A program made the position numbers and the translations under genes. The notes beneath the pieces are model-generated. The model was not told the DNA's origin and ran no database searches. It worked only from the letters and a program-made list of their open reading frames with translations. A DNA stretch of 64,000 nt, from NCBI RefSeq assembly GCF_023277925.1, contig NZ_CP063832.1, positions 4,338,501 through 4,402,500 on the forward strand, read 5' to 3'. Position 1 is the first letter of the stretch. Each line of letters begins with the position of its first letter. Positions 1 to 9,828 of the stretch are shown here, piece after piece. This stretch comes from Pseudomonas entomophila. GTDB lineage: Bacteria > Pseudomonadota > Gammaproteobacteria > Pseudomonadales > Pseudomonadaceae.

Positions 1-2130
1 GGCCTTGCGCAGCTGGTTCTCCAGTTGCAGGCGCTCCAGGGTGCTGGCGCGCAAGCTCTCGGTATAGAACTGGAAGTTGTCGCCCCCCAGGTGCTTGGCG
101 TGCTGCTTGGCCATGTCGGCCTGGCTGACCAGCGCATTGATGTCGAAGGTGGCGTCCGCCAGCACGCTGATGCCCACCGACGCGCTGACCACCAACTCAT
201 GGCCGCCCAGCCGCTGTGGCACCCGCAGCTTGTCCAGCAGGCGAGTGGTCACCCGCACCAGGCTCGACAGGTTGGTGTAGCCATCGAACAGGATGGCGAA
301 CTCGTCACCAGACAACCGTGCCACGGTGTCGGCTTCCGGCACCGCGTTGGCGATACGCTGCGCCATCTTCTTCAACAATTCGTCGGCCAGGTCGTGGCCG
401 AGGCTTTCGTTGAGCAGCTTGAAACGGTCGAGGTCGACATGCAGCAGTGCCAGGCTGCGCCCGTTCAGCCGCAGACGCTGGGCGGCATCGTGCAGGCGCA
501 GGCGGAACAGGGCGCGGTTGGCCAGCCCGGTGAGGTCGTCGTAATGGGCAAGGTAGCGCAGGCGCTCTTCCGATTCCCGGCGCGCCGACAGGTCGGTGAA
601 GAAACCGACAATATTGACGATCCTGCCCCGTGCGTCCCGCACGCTGTTGAGTTGCAACCATTGCGGATAGAGCTCGCCGTTCTTGCGCGCTTCGACCAGC
701 TCGCCCTGCCAGCCACCATGCTGCTCCAGCGCCTGTTCGATGGCTTGGCTGTGGCGTCGCGCGTCACGACTGCAGGGCAGTTCCAGACCGTTGCGGGCGA
801 TGAGTTCGGCACGGCCGTAGCCGGTGACGTCGCAGAACGCCTGGTTGACCGCCAGCAACTGGTAGTCGGCTGCCAGGATGGCGATGCCTTCACTGGCCGC
901 CTCGAACACCGTGGCGGCCAGGCGCTGCTGTTCCTCCTGCTCCTTGCGCGCGGTGATGTCACGGCGGGTACCCAGCATGCGCATGACCTTGCCATCGGCA
1001 GCCCGCTCCACTGCCCGGCCACGGTCCTCGATCCAGCACCAGTGCCCCTGGACGTGACGTATGCGGTACTCGACCCGGTAGTCCTCGGTGCGCCCTTTGA
1101 GGTGTTCAACCAGCGTACGCCGCAACAGCGGCACATCGTCGGGGTGCAGCCGCGGCTTGAGGTCGGCCCGGACCGAGCGCACCTGGTTGGAGTCCAGGCC
1201 AAACAGCGCCTGCAACTGCGTGTGGTGGACCTGATCGGTTTCCAGGTTCCAGTCCCACAAGCCCAGCTCGCTCGCCTCGAGCGCCAGGGCCAGGCGCTGC
1301 TCGCTCTTGCTCAACGCCTGGTTGGCCAGGTCCAGCTCATGGCTGCGCTGTGCCACCCGCCGCTCCAGGCCCGCGTGTGCCTGGCGCAGCTCTTCTTCAG
1401 CCTGGCGGCGCTGGCGGACTTCGCCGCTGAGCTGGTGGTTGAGGTCCTCGCCATGACGCTGGGCACTCTGCAGGTGCTCGATCAAAGCCTGGTTCTGGAA
1501 CCGGCGCAGCAGGCCACGTTCGATCAGCCGGTTGACCTGCCAGGCCACCACCATCAGCGCCATCAGCAGGATCAGCCCCAGCCAGCCCCAGCCGCGCTGG
1601 TGACCGGCATCATAGACGAACAGGAAGGCGATCGGCGGCAGCAGGCAGGGCAAGGCGAAACTGAGAAAGGCCGGCAGGCTCACGGCGTAGGCGACACTGG
1701 CCGACAACGCCGCCGCCCCCAGCAAGCCGAACACCCAGGCCTGCTGCACAAAGTTGTCCACAGGCACCAGGGCGATCGCCGCGCTGGCCAGGGTCAAACC
1801 GCTGAACGCCGACCCAAACAGGAACATGCGCCGCCAGGTCGGCCTGGCCTGGCGCGCTGGCGTAGCCGCATCGAAAGCCGCCACCTGGATAACCCGCAGG
1901 GCCACCAGGGCCACCAACCAGGCCATCCACACGCCAACCTGCAGGTAGCGTGCAGGGCTCCACAACAGCCAGGCACTCAGCAGGCCGGTGATCAACATGA
2001 ACAGCGTGGGCAACAGGGAGCCTTGGTATAGCAGGCGGGTCCGCTCGATCGACAGCTGGGTGGCGAATTGCCTGCGAACGCTCCGTGTCGTCTCCGGCGA
2101 TGCTCCGATCGCCATGCAATCCTGGGTCAT
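1..2130 (-). CDS. Membrane PAS-PAS-GGDEF (probably GGDEF-EAL) protein, 3' end outside window
   Basis: The reading frame starts at the ATG at 2128-2130 and is still open at base 1, so the gene is truncated by the window edge. The 710 visible codons give about six hydrophobic segments (residues ~25-170), a coiled-coil-like stretch (~195-275), a PAS domain (~278-395), a second PAS domain (~400-515) and a GGDEF domain (~525-690). The signature is SGDEF at residues 607-611, with the first Gly replaced by Ser; no RxxD inhibitory site is visible just before it. The last visible residues (FQFYTESL) match the linker that normally leads into an EAL domain, so an EAL domain beyond the window is likely but not seen. 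The role is turnover of the second messenger c-di-GMP at the inner membrane in response to an unknown signal. A second ATG at 2113-2115 is a possible alternative start. Confidence 0.85.
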   Translation of the reverse strand, partial: MTQDCMAIGASPETTRSVRRQFATQLSIERTRLLYQGSLLPTLFMLITGLLSAWLLWSPARYLQVGVWMAWLVALVALRVIQVAAFDAATPARQARPTWRRMFLFGSAFSGLTLASAAIALVPVDNFVQQAWVFGLLGAAALSASVAYAVSLPAFLSFALPCLLPPIAFLFVYDAGHQRGWGWLGLILLMALMVVAWQVNRLIERGLLRRFQNQALIEHLQSAQRHGEDLNHQLSGEVRQRRQAEEELRQAHAGLERRVAQRSHELDLANQALSKSEQRLALALEASELGLWDWNLETDQVHHTQLQALFGLDSNQVRSVRADLKPRLHPDDVPLLRRTLVEHLKGRTEDYRVEYRIRHVQGHWCWIEDRGRAVERAADGKVMRMLGTRRDITARKEQEEQQRLAATVFEAASEGIAILAADYQLLAVNQAFCDVTGYGRAELIARNGLELPCSRDARRHSQAIEQALEQHGGWQGELVEARKNGELYPQWLQLNSVRDARGRIVNIVGFFTDLSARRESEERLRYLAHYDDLTGLANRALFRLRLHDAAQRLRLNGRSLALLHVDLDRFKLLNESLGHDLADELLKKMAQRIANAVPEADTVARLSGDEFAILFDGYTNLSSLVRVTTRLLDKLRVPQRLGGHELVVSASVGISVLADATFDINALVSQADMAKQHAKHLGGDNFQFYTESLRASTLERLQLENQLRKA

Positions 2131-2370
2131 AGGGCTGGATTCTTGTAGTGTTCTTGTTATGGCAGACCGCAAATGTGCAGCGAGCATACACAAGCGTCGC
2201 ACCGGACCAAACTGCTCTGCGTCATGATTTCGAAAATGTCTCACCCGTCGAAGTCCGACCGCTCAACCACACCAGTCAACCACCTTGGCCGATGAACGGC
2301 GCAGCGCCAGCGAGACGATTTGCACCGCGGGCGTTTGCCCCTGCCCCCCGCCCGGCCCTAGAATGGCCGG

Positions 2371-4554
2371 ATGCGCAATGATGACCTCTCCCTCCTGCTG
2401 AACTCCCTCAACGACGCTCAACGCCAGGCCGTGGCGGCCCAGGTCGGGCGGCAACTGGTGCTGGCCGGTGCCGGCTCGGGCAAGACCCGCGTGCTGGTGC
2501 ACCGCATCGCCTGGCTAATCCAGGTCGTGCAGGCCTCGCCGCACTCGATCCTGTCGGTGACGTTCACAAATAAAGCCGCGGCGGAAATGCGCCACCGCAT
2601 CGAGCAACTGCTGGGCATCAACCCGGCCGGCATGTGGGTCGGTACCTTCCACGGCCTGGCCCACCGCCTGCTGCGGGCCCACTGGCAGGAAGCGGGGCTG
2701 GCGCAGAACTTCCAGATCCTCGACAGCGACGACCAGCAGCGCCTGATCAAGCGGGTGATCCGCGAAATGGGCCTCGACGAACAGAAATGGCCCGCGCGCC
2801 AGGTCCAGTGGTTCATCAACGGGCAGAAGGACGAGGGCCTGCGCCCGCGGCATATCCAGGCCAGCGGCGACCTGTTCCTGACCACCATGCGCGATATCTA
2901 CAGTGCCTACGAGCAAGCCTGCGAGCGCGCCGGGGTCATCGACTTCTCCGAGCTGCTGCTGCGCGCCCTCGACCTGTGGCGCGACCAGCCAGGGCTGCTC
3001 GAGCACTACCAGCGCCGCTTCCGGCACATCCTGGTGGATGAGTTCCAGGACACCAACGCCGTGCAGTACGCCTGGTTGCGCCTGCTGGCCGGCGGTGGCG
3101 ACAGCCTGATGGCGGTGGGTGACGACGACCAGTCGATCTACGGCTGGCGCGGCGCCAAGATCGAGAACATCCACCAGTACACCGCCGACTTCCCGGACGC
3201 CGAGCTGATCCGCCTGGAGCAGAACTACCGCTCCACCGGTGGCATCCTCAAGGCCGCCAACGCCCTGATTGCCAACAACAGCGGGCGCCTGGGCAAGGAA
3301 CTGTGGACCGACCTGGGCGAAGGCGAGCCGCTGACGCTCTATGCCGCCTTCAACGAGCATGACGAAGCGCGCTACGTGGTCGAGACCATCGAAAGCCTGA
3401 TCAAGCAGGGCAACGCACGCAGCGATATCGCCATCCTGTACCGTTCCAACGCCCAGTCGCGGGTGCTGGAAGAGGCCCTGCTGCGCGAGCGCATCCCTTA
3501 CCGCATCTATGGCGGCCAGCGCTTCTTCGAGCGCGCCGAGATCAAGAACGCCATGGCCTACCTGCGCCTGCTCGAAGGCCGCGGCAACGACGCGGCGCTG
3601 GAGCGGGTGATCAACGTGCCGCCGCGCGGCATCGGCGAGAAGACTGTCGAGGCCATTCGCGAGCATGCCCGTCACAGCCAGTCGTCGATGTGGGACGCGA
3701 TGTGCCAGTTGCTTGCCGCCAAGGCCCTGAAGGGCCGCGCCGCCAGTGCCCTGGGGGCGTTCATCGAACTGCTCGAGAACCTCGCCGCCAAGGTGCTGGA
3801 CATGCCGCTGCACCTGATGGCCCAGACGGTCATCGAGCAGTCTGGCCTGATCATCTACCACCAGGAAGAAAAGGGCGAAAAAGGCCAGGCGCGGGTGGAA
3901 AACCTTGAGGAACTGGTCAGCGCCGCGCGCAACTTCGAGACCAGCGACGAGGATGCCGAACTGACGCCGTTGTCGGCGTTCCTCGGCCACGCTTCGCTGG
4001 AGGCCGGCGACAGCCAGGCCGACGAGCACGAGGACAGCATCCAGCTGATGACCCTGCACAGCGCCAAGGGCCTGGAATTCCCTTACGTGTTCCTGGTGGG
4101 CATGGAGGAAGGGCTGTTCCCGCACAAAATGAGCCTGGAAGAGCCCGGCCGTCTGGAAGAAGAGCGCCGCCTGGCCTATGTCGGCATCACCCGGGCGATG
4201 CGCCAACTGGTCATGACCTACGCCGAGACCCGTCGCCTGTATGGCAGCGAGACATACAACAAGGTGTCGCGCTTCGTCCGTGAGATCCCGGCGGGCCTGG
4301 TACAGGAAGTGCGCCTGTCGAACTCCGTCAGCCGCCCCTTCGGCGGCGCCAAGGCGCCTGCCAGCAGCCTGTTCGCCAATGCCAGCATCCCACAGACCGC
4401 CTTCAGCCTTGGCCAGCGAGTGCAGCACGCGGTGTTCGGCGAGGGCGTGATCCTCAACTTCGAGGGTTCCGGCGCCCAGGCGCGGGTGCAGGTGAACTTC
4501 TCCGAGGGCAGCAAGTGGCTGATGCTCGGTTACGCCAAGCTCGAAGCCATTTGA
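2371..4554 (+). CDS. uvrD: DNA helicase II UvrD
   Basis: This is a superfamily 1A 3'-5' DNA helicase used in nucleotide excision repair and methyl-directed mismatch repair, and it strips RecA filaments. The 727-residue length is normal for UvrD. Visible motifs are Walker A AGAGSGKT (~31-38), the Walker B type DEFQDT (~224-229), VGDDDQSIYGWRGA (~251-264), the motif IV-VI region with LHSAKGLEFP and VGITRAM, and the C-terminal Tudor-like tail (QRVQHAVFGEGVILNFEG). The start ATG lies 240 bp after the divergent GGDEF gene. No CTG-N8-CAG LexA box was recognised in that gap. Rep and PcrA are the only close alternatives; the C-terminal tail favours UvrD. Confidence 0.97.
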   Translation: MRNDDLSLLLNSLNDAQRQAVAAQVGRQLVLAGAGSGKTRVLVHRIAWLIQVVQASPHSILSVTFTNKAAAEMRHRIEQLLGINPAGMWVGTFHGLAHRLLRAHWQEAGLAQNFQILDSDDQQRLIKRVIREMGLDEQKWPARQVQWFINGQKDEGLRPRHIQASGDLFLTTMRDIYSAYEQACERAGVIDFSELLLRALDLWRDQPGLLEHYQRRFRHILVDEFQDTNAVQYAWLRLLAGGGDSLMAVGDDDQSIYGWRGAKIENIHQYTADFPDAELIRLEQNYRSTGGILKAANALIANNSGRLGKELWTDLGEGEPLTLYAAFNEHDEARYVVETIESLIKQGNARSDIAILYRSNAQSRVLEEALLRERIPYRIYGGQRFFERAEIKNAMAYLRLLEGRGNDAALERVINVPPRGIGEKTVEAIREHARHSQSSMWDAMCQLLAAKALKGRAASALGAFIELLENLAAKVLDMPLHLMAQTVIEQSGLIIYHQEEKGEKGQARVENLEELVSAARNFETSDEDAELTPLSAFLGHASLEAGDSQADEHEDSIQLMTLHSAKGLEFPYVFLVGMEEGLFPHKMSLEEPGRLEEERRLAYVGITRAMRQLVMTYAETRRLYGSETYNKVSRFVREIPAGLVQEVRLSNSVSRPFGGAKAPASSLFANASIPQTAFSLGQRVQHAVFGEGVILNFEGSGAQARVQVNFSEGSKWLMLGYAKLEAI

Positions 4555-4555
4555 C

Positions 4556-4638
4556 GTAGGAGCCAGCCTGCTGGCGAAGCAGGCGGCGCGGCGAATGGCA
4601 CCGGCAGCGCCGGTGTTCGCCGGCAAGGCCGGCTCCTA
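4556..4638. repeat. Pseudomonas REP pair
   Basis: The element starts GTAGGAGCC and ends GGCTCCTA, with two imperfect GC-rich hairpins between (GCCTGCTGGCGAAGCAGG and CGCCGGCAAGGCCGGC). This is the head-to-tail inverted REP pair typical of the P. putida group. It sits directly after the uvrD stop codon. Confidence 0.8.
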
Positions 4639-4759
4639 AAGCGACGCGCCCCTCCTGACTATCAGGCAAAAGCTCGAAACATCTTGTTGCTGGCCATGTC
4701 TGCTGCTTCATGTGCACCATGGCGCGCGTGCAATCCACAAAAACGGGAACCCCCAACTT

Positions 4760-5608
4760 ATGCAACGTTTTCTTAGCATCGCTCTGGCGCTCTGCGTCGG
4801 CCTGACGCTGAGCCTCGACGCCAACGCCAAGCGCTTCGGTGGTGGCAAGAGCTCGGGCTCCGCGCCAATCCACCAGACCCGCCAAGCCGCCCCGACCACT
4901 CCAGCCGCCACACCGGCCGCTCCAGGCCGTGCGCCGGCCGCCGCCAGCGGCGCTTCGCGCTGGCTGGGCCCGCTGGCCGGCATCGCCGCCGGTGGCCTGC
5001 TGGCCTCCATGTTCATGGGTGACGGCTTCGAGGGCATGCAGATCCTCGACCTCCTGCTCATGGGCCTGATCGCCTTCCTGGTGTTCCGCTTCATTGCCGC
5101 GCGCCGTCGCCAGCAGCAGCCACAACACGCTGCCGCAGGTCACGCCCCGTACCAGCGCGAAGCCCAGCCGCAGGCCGCTCCACAATCGATCTTCGGCGGT
5201 TCCGCCGCACCGGTCGCCTCGCCTGTGATCAACGCCCCGGCCTGGTTCAACGAAGCCAGCTTCCTGGCCGCCGCCCGTTCGCACTTCCAGTCGCTGCAGC
5301 AGCACTGGGACGCCAACGAGATGGACAAGATCGCCGAGTTCGTCACCCCGCAGATGCTCGACTTCCTCAAGCGCGAGCGCGCTGAAGAAGGTGAAGGCTT
5401 CCAGTCCACCTACATCGACAACCTCGATGTACAGCTGGAAGGCGTCGACGACCGCGCCGACAAGACCATCGCCACCCTCACCTTCCGTGGCGTGTCGAAG
5501 ACCTCGCGCTTCGACCAGGGCGAGGTGTTCAACGAGAGCTGGCACATGGAACGCGCACAGGGCGAAAACCAGCCTTGGCTGCTGGCCGGTATCCGCCAAA
5601 ACGGTTAA
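4760..5608 (+). CDS. Tim44-like domain membrane protein
   Basis: This 282-residue protein has a Sec-type N-terminus (hydrophobic residues 5-19, AxA-type end DANA around residue 23). A Gly/Ser- and Ala/Pro-rich linker beginning RFGGGKSSG follows, then two hydrophobic segments (~75-120), and a C-terminal Tim44/MBA1-type domain (~150-280). Bacterial members of this family are associated with the inner membrane; their function is not established. An upstream in-frame ATG at 4712 was rejected because it would put 16 charged residues in front of an otherwise clean signal sequence. The gene stands alone and ends in a strong terminator. Confidence 0.85.
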   Translation: MQRFLSIALALCVGLTLSLDANAKRFGGGKSSGSAPIHQTRQAAPTTPAATPAAPGRAPAAASGASRWLGPLAGIAAGGLLASMFMGDGFEGMQILDLLLMGLIAFLVFRFIAARRRQQQPQHAAAGHAPYQREAQPQAAPQSIFGGSAAPVASPVINAPAWFNEASFLAAARSHFQSLQQHWDANEMDKIAEFVTPQMLDFLKRERAEEGEGFQSTYIDNLDVQLEGVDDRADKTIATLTFRGVSKTSRFDQGEVFNESWHMERAQGENQPWLLAGIRQNG

Positions 5609-5623
5609 CCGTCGCACGTTGCA

Positions 5624-5660
5624 CAAAAAACCCTGGGCCTGTCCCGGGGTTTTTGCTTTT
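5624..5660 (+). terminator. Rho-independent terminator of the Tim44-like gene
   Basis: Stem arms AAAACCCTGGG and CCCGGGGTTTT (one G-T wobble) enclose a short loop and run into a T tract, 16 bp after the stop codon. Confidence 0.85.
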
Positions 5661-5722
5661 GCCAGACTCGACTACTAGGGTATAACGCGCAGCGTTGTCA
5701 TCTAGGTCAGAGGAAGTGAACC

Positions 5723-6130
5723 GTGGAAGAAGTGATCGAACAACTCCGTGAAGCCAACGAACCGGTGCCGGTGCCGCTGGAGTTGCCGGACGAGGATCAG
5801 CTGGTCGAAGTCGAGGAACAGCTGTTCATCAACATTCCCTTCGTGTTCAAGGAATTCCTGCTGACCGTCAGTGACGTGGTGTATGGCAGCCTGGAGCCGG
5901 TGACCGCCACCGACCCGCAATCCCACACCTACCTGCCGGAAGTGGCCGCCAATGCCTGGGATGCCGGCGTCCCTCGCGATCTCATCCCCATCTGCCAGGA
6001 TGGTGATGACTACTACTGCGTCGAGGAAGACGGCACGGTAGTGCTGTGGTCCGGCGAAGAAGAGATCGTCACCGAAGAAAGCTGGGAGTCGGTGTGGCAC
6101 TGGGCCCGGGATGTCTGGCTGGAAAGCTGA
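5723..6130 (+). CDS. SMI1/KNR4 (SUKH) family protein
   Basis: This is a 135-residue acidic, soluble protein with no signal or membrane segment. The pattern IPFVFKEFLLTVSDVVYGSLEP, followed by LIPICQDGDDYYCVEEDGTVVLW, is the core of the SUKH (SMI1/KNR4) fold. The start is GTG at 5723, preceded by the good ribosome binding site AGAGGAAG. Many SUKH proteins are immunity proteins against toxins. Here no toxin gene is adjacent and the gene is a single unit between housekeeping genes, so an immunity role is not supported by context; the actual function is unknown. Confidence 0.8.
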   Translation: MEEVIEQLREANEPVPVPLELPDEDQLVEVEEQLFINIPFVFKEFLLTVSDVVYGSLEPVTATDPQSHTYLPEVAANAWDAGVPRDLIPICQDGDDYYCVEEDGTVVLWSGEEEIVTEESWESVWHWARDVWLES

Positions 6131-6182
6131 ATGAGAAATACCCGCACAAAATAATGGCTCTTAGCTATCAGGCCTCGTAGAA

Positions 6183-6207
6183 TCGCCAGGCTCTCTGCGC
6201 CTGGCGA
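6183..6207. other. Stem-loop between convergent genes
   Basis: TCGCCAGG and CCTGGCGA form a perfect 8-bp stem around a 9-nt loop in the gap between the convergent SUKH and antiporter genes. There is no T tract on either side, so it is only a possible bidirectional 3'-end structure. Confidence 0.4.
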
Positions 6208-6268
6208 CATCGCTACCGCTCCATCCCCTCGGACGACGGTGAAGTCTCGCGCAGAAGGCGTTAACTCC

Positions 6269-8029
6269 TCAGTGCGAATTTTCCTGGCTGTTCTCCAGCG
6301 TCTCCAACAAAGCGACCTGCATCCGAGTATGCACCCGGATGAACCAACGCCATAGCAACGCCACCACCATTGCCGCAACCACCGCAATGATCAGCAACAA
6401 TTCATTGGTCGGCAGGATGCTCGCCGACAGCGCTGACAGCAGCAGGAAAATCACCAGCAGTGACAGCAGCGGAATCACTTCGGCGATCACGCGTCGCACG
6501 CGCTGAGTGTGCCGCCCGGCCATCTCCGGCTTGACCCCCATCTCCGCCAGCAACATCGACAACGCCTTGAGCTTGCGGTAGGCCGCGATCAGGAACGGCA
6601 ACGACAGCAACAAGGCAGCGCCCCAGATCAACGCCTTCTGCTGGCTCACATCACCGACCCACTCACTGAGCCAGGTACCCATACGCCCGGCGAAATAACC
6701 ACCGCTGAAAAAGATGGCGATCACCAGCGCCAGGTTCACCCCTACCTGCAACAAGATGCGCCGAATCATCGCCGCCAGCATGGCCCCCTCGCCCTGGGGC
6801 TGGATGCTGCGCAGCCATTCGCCATACAGCGACAGCACCCGTGCCAGGCGGCTTGGCACCACCTTGCCGAGCTTCAGCGACAAGGGGTCGGCCGCGCGGA
6901 TCAGGTAAGGCGTCAACAAGGTGGTGATGGCCGACACCGCCACCGCGACGGGGTAGAGAAAATCGCTGGTGACTTGCAGGGTCATGCCCAGCGCCGCAAT
7001 GATGAACGAGAACTCACCGATCTGCGAAAGCCCCATGCCCACCCGCAGCGAAGTACGCCCGTCATTGCCGGCAATGAAGGCGCCCATGCCGCAGGAGAGC
7101 ATCTTGCCCAGCACCACCGCGAGGGTGATCACCACGATTGGCCAGGCGTACTCGACAAGGATTGACGGGTCGATCATCAAGCCGATGGCGACAAAGAAGA
7201 TGGCACTGAACAAGTCGCGAACCGGCTCTATCAAGCGTTCTATCTTCAGCAGCTGGCGCGATTCGGCCATGATCGCGCCGATCAGGAAGGCCCCGAGCAC
7301 CATGCTGTATTCGAGCTTGACCACCAGCAGGCAGAAGCCGAAACACAGCCCAAGCACGGTGATCAGCAGCATCTCGTTGCTTTCGAACTTCGCCACATAG
7401 GCCAATAGCCGCGGCACCAGCAGGATGCCAATGACCAACGCGACAATCATGAACAGCGACAGCTTGCCCACGGTAGAGAACACCTCGCCGGAGCTGACCG
7501 TGCCGCTGACGGCGATGCCCGACAGCAGCGCGATGATGCCGATGCCCAAGATGTCCTCGACGATCAGCACGCCGAAGATCAACTGGGCGAACCGCTCGTT
7601 CTTCATCTTCAGGTCGTTGAGTGCCTTGACGATGATGGTGGTCGAGGAGATCGCCAGGATCGCCCCGAGGAACAGCGAATCCATGGTGTTCCAGCCAAAC
7701 CAGCGGCCGATCTCGAAACCTATCCAGATCATCAGCACGATTTCCAGGAAGGCGGCGATGAATGCCGTGGCCCCCACCTTGAACAGCTTGCGCAGGCTGA
7801 ACTCCAGCCCCAGGCAGAACATCAGGAAGATCACTCCCAGTTCAGCCAGGGTCTTGATCGTGTCTTCATCATGAATCAGCCCGAACGGCGGAGTGTGCGG
7901 GCCGATGATGAAGCCAGCGACAATGTAGCCCAGCACCACGGGCTGCTTGAGACGGTGGAAGAGAATGGTGACCACCCCGGCGACCAGCATGATCACCGCC
8001 AGATCCTGGATGAAGCTGATGGCATGCAT
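6269..8029 (-). CDS. CPA2 family cation/proton antiporter (KefB-like)
   Basis: This 586-residue polytopic inner-membrane protein has a Na+/H+ exchanger domain over residues ~10-380. Visible parts are QPVVLGYIVAGFIIGP near the N-terminus, the conserved GVIFLMFCLGLEFSL segment, and GAILAISSTTIIVKAL with LIVEDILGI, which carries the ion-binding acidic residue typical of CPA2 exchangers. The remaining ~200 residues add more membrane helices but no TrkA-N/RCK domain, so it is unlike the glutathione-gated KefB/KefC. The start ATG at 8027-8029 has the ribosome binding site AAGGAGT; a longer reading to 8134 lacks one. Likely role: K+ or Na+ efflux coupled to proton entry. The substrate is inferred only from family. 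Confidence 0.85.
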   Translation of the reverse strand: MHAISFIQDLAVIMLVAGVVTILFHRLKQPVVLGYIVAGFIIGPHTPPFGLIHDEDTIKTLAELGVIFLMFCLGLEFSLRKLFKVGATAFIAAFLEIVLMIWIGFEIGRWFGWNTMDSLFLGAILAISSTTIIVKALNDLKMKNERFAQLIFGVLIVEDILGIGIIALLSGIAVSGTVSSGEVFSTVGKLSLFMIVALVIGILLVPRLLAYVAKFESNEMLLITVLGLCFGFCLLVVKLEYSMVLGAFLIGAIMAESRQLLKIERLIEPVRDLFSAIFFVAIGLMIDPSILVEYAWPIVVITLAVVLGKMLSCGMGAFIAGNDGRTSLRVGMGLSQIGEFSFIIAALGMTLQVTSDFLYPVAVAVSAITTLLTPYLIRAADPLSLKLGKVVPSRLARVLSLYGEWLRSIQPQGEGAMLAAMIRRILLQVGVNLALVIAIFFSGGYFAGRMGTWLSEWVGDVSQQKALIWGAALLLSLPFLIAAYRKLKALSMLLAEMGVKPEMAGRHTQRVRRVIAEVIPLLSLLVIFLLLSALSASILPTNELLLIIAVVAAMVVALLWRWFIRVHTRMQVALLETLENSQENSH

Positions 8030-8302
8030 GGCGTGGTACTCCTTGTTCTCGATGCACGGGGCGAACCGCTCCTCTGCCAGAAAACCCTGAACACGGAGCA
8101 GGCACATACTGTTCTGATAGACGGAAAAGCCCACGTTGCATGGGCGTCGTCAGGTTAACATCGCGCCTTGCCACAAATGGTCGATGCAATATGCAGAAAC
8201 AGATCGGCCGATTCGACACTGCCGATGGCAAAATTGTCGTGACGATGGAGCGTCAGCCGACGTCCCGTACCAGGATGGGAAACCTCAAAGAGGGGAACAG
8301 AA

Positions 8303-8839
8303 GTGTCTGCAGATACCCGCCCCGATTCAGCGCAAATTCACCGTGAGCTCTCTATGGAACCTGGAAACGCCCAGTTGACCATGACTGTCCTGATGACACC
8401 GGACATGGCCAACTTCTCTGGCAACGTACACGGCGGCACCCTGCTCAAGTACCTCGACGAAGTGGCCTATGCCTGCGCCAGCCGTTATGCCGGCACCTAC
8501 GTGGTCACCCTGTCGGTGGACCAGGTGATCTTCCGCGAACCGGTACATGTCGGGGAGCTGGTGACCTTCCTGGCGTCGGTCAACTACACCGGCAACACCT
8601 CGATGGAAGTGGGTATCAAGGTGGTCACCGAGAACATCCGCGAACGCTCGGTGCGCCACTCCAACAGTTGCTTCTTCACCATGGTCGCGGTCGACGACGA
8701 CCGCCGCCCGGTGAAAGTGCCACCGCGCCAGCCCCAGTCCAGCGAAGAGAAACGCCGCTTCCTGCAGGGCCAGCAGCGCCGCCAGATCCGCCAGGAGCTG
8801 GAGCAGCGCTACCAGGACCTGAAGACCGACGCCATCTAG
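8303..8839 (+). CDS. Hotdog-fold acyl-CoA thioesterase (YciA/BACH type)
   Basis: The 178-residue protein carries the single hotdog domain pattern of YciA-like acyl-CoA hydrolases: [26 protein letters not shown], then [17 protein letters not shown]. The charged C-terminal tail is probably helical. It hydrolyses acyl-CoA to free acid and CoA in the cytoplasm; chain-length preference cannot be read. The start is GTG at 8303 with GAGGGG 7 nt upstream. An alternative is the ATG at 8354, which gives the more usual family N-terminus (MEPGNAQL) but has a weaker ribosome binding site. Its stop codon overlaps that of the convergent pdxY. Confidence 0.88.
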   Translation: MSADTRPDSAQIHRELSMEPGNAQLTMTVLMTPDMANFSGNVHGGTLLKYLDEVAYACASRYAGTYVVTLSVDQVIFREPVHVGELVTFLASVNYTGNTSMEVGIKVVTENIRERSVRHSNSCFFTMVAVDDDRRPVKVPPRQPQSSEEKRRFLQGQQRRQIRQELEQRYQDLKTDAI

Positions 8840-9708
8840 TACAGGAGTCGCTGCGCCTCGAAGCGCACCCGTGGATGAGCGATGCGATCCTGGGCCCGCA
8901 CCAGTTGCAGTTCGTAGCTGGCGCAGGCCTGGGTTTCCAACAGCACTTCATGCACTGCCGCCGCCGCGAACTCGAACGCCTGTACATCGCTGTCACCCAG
9001 TAGCAGCCGGGCCAGGAACAGCCCCGAAGTCAGGTCACCCACCCCGACCGGCAGACGTGGGAAGGCCAGCAGAGGCCGGCGCAGGTGCCAACTCTCCTGG
9101 TCCGTCACCAGCAGCATTTCGAACGAGTCGTCGGCGCGCCCTGGGTACTTCAGATGCTTGACCAGCACGAGGCGCGGCCCGCGCTCCAGCAGGCCACGGG
9201 CCATGCCCACGCAATCTTCGAGGGACTCGGCACGCCGGCCGCAGAAGCTGTCCAGCTCGAGCTGGTTGGGGCAGAGTATGTCGGCCTTGGCAACGGCCTC
9301 TTCGAGCAGGAACTCGCTCACCTCGGCAGGGACGATGCAGCCCTTTTCGGCGTGCCCCATGACCGGGTCGCACAGGTACAACGCCTTGGGGTTGACCGCC
9401 TTGATTCGCGCGACCCCGGCCAGGATCGCCCGGCCTTGCTCGGCGCTTCCCAGGTAACCGGACAGCACCGCGTCGCAATTGCCCAGTTCGCCGATATTGG
9501 AAATGCCTTCCACCAACGCGGGAATTTGCGCTGGGGCAAGCACTTCCCCGGCCCACTGTCCATACTGAGTATGGTTGGAGAACTGCACGGTATTGAGCGG
9601 CCAGACGTTGACCCCAATCCGCTGCATGGGAAACACCGCGGCGCTGTTGCCGGCGTGTCCAAAGACCACGTGGGACTGAATGGCAAGCAAGTGCGGCGTA
9701 CGTTTCAT
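8836..9708 (-). CDS. pdxY: Pyridoxal kinase PdxY
   Basis: This 290-residue ribokinase-superfamily enzyme phosphorylates pyridoxal to PLP in the B6 salvage pathway, using ATP. Characteristic stretches are [19 protein letters not shown] at the N-terminus, DPVMGH around residue 117, the PNQLELD segment, and the anion-hole/catalytic [12 protein letters not shown] near residue 225. The His-containing [11 protein letters not shown] favours pyridoxal kinase over hydroxymethylpyrimidine kinase. It is transcribed away from the next gene and converges on the thioesterase, sharing four bases at the stop codons. Confidence 0.93.
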   Translation of the reverse strand: MKRTPHLLAIQSHVVFGHAGNSAAVFPMQRIGVNVWPLNTVQFSNHTQYGQWAGEVLAPAQIPALVEGISNIGELGNCDAVLSGYLGSAEQGRAILAGVARIKAVNPKALYLCDPVMGHAEKGCIVPAEVSEFLLEEAVAKADILCPNQLELDSFCGRRAESLEDCVGMARGLLERGPRLVLVKHLKYPGRADDSFEMLLVTDQESWHLRRPLLAFPRLPVGVGDLTSGLFLARLLLGDSDVQAFEFAAAAVHEVLLETQACASYELQLVRAQDRIAHPRVRFEAQRLLY

Positions 9709-9828
9709 GCAGGGCTATTCCGAAACTGTGTGGATAAGTGTGCGGCCCGCAGTATGAACCCGATTGCCATCTGTACGACAGGCCAGAGACGCAGTTAAGC
9801 TGGATCGACCTGTCTGGAGCTTACGCAA

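Noticed and set aside
2515..4626. Long open frame on the minus strand opposite uvrD (about 700 codons)
   Set aside because: It is an antisense shadow of a GC-rich gene: low-complexity composition rich in Gln, Leu, Val and Ala, no recognisable domain, and complete overlap with an unmistakable uvrD.
5723..6130. SUKH protein as part of a toxin-immunity system
   Set aside because: No polymorphic toxin, secretion gene or second immunity gene is adjacent; the neighbours are stable housekeeping genes.
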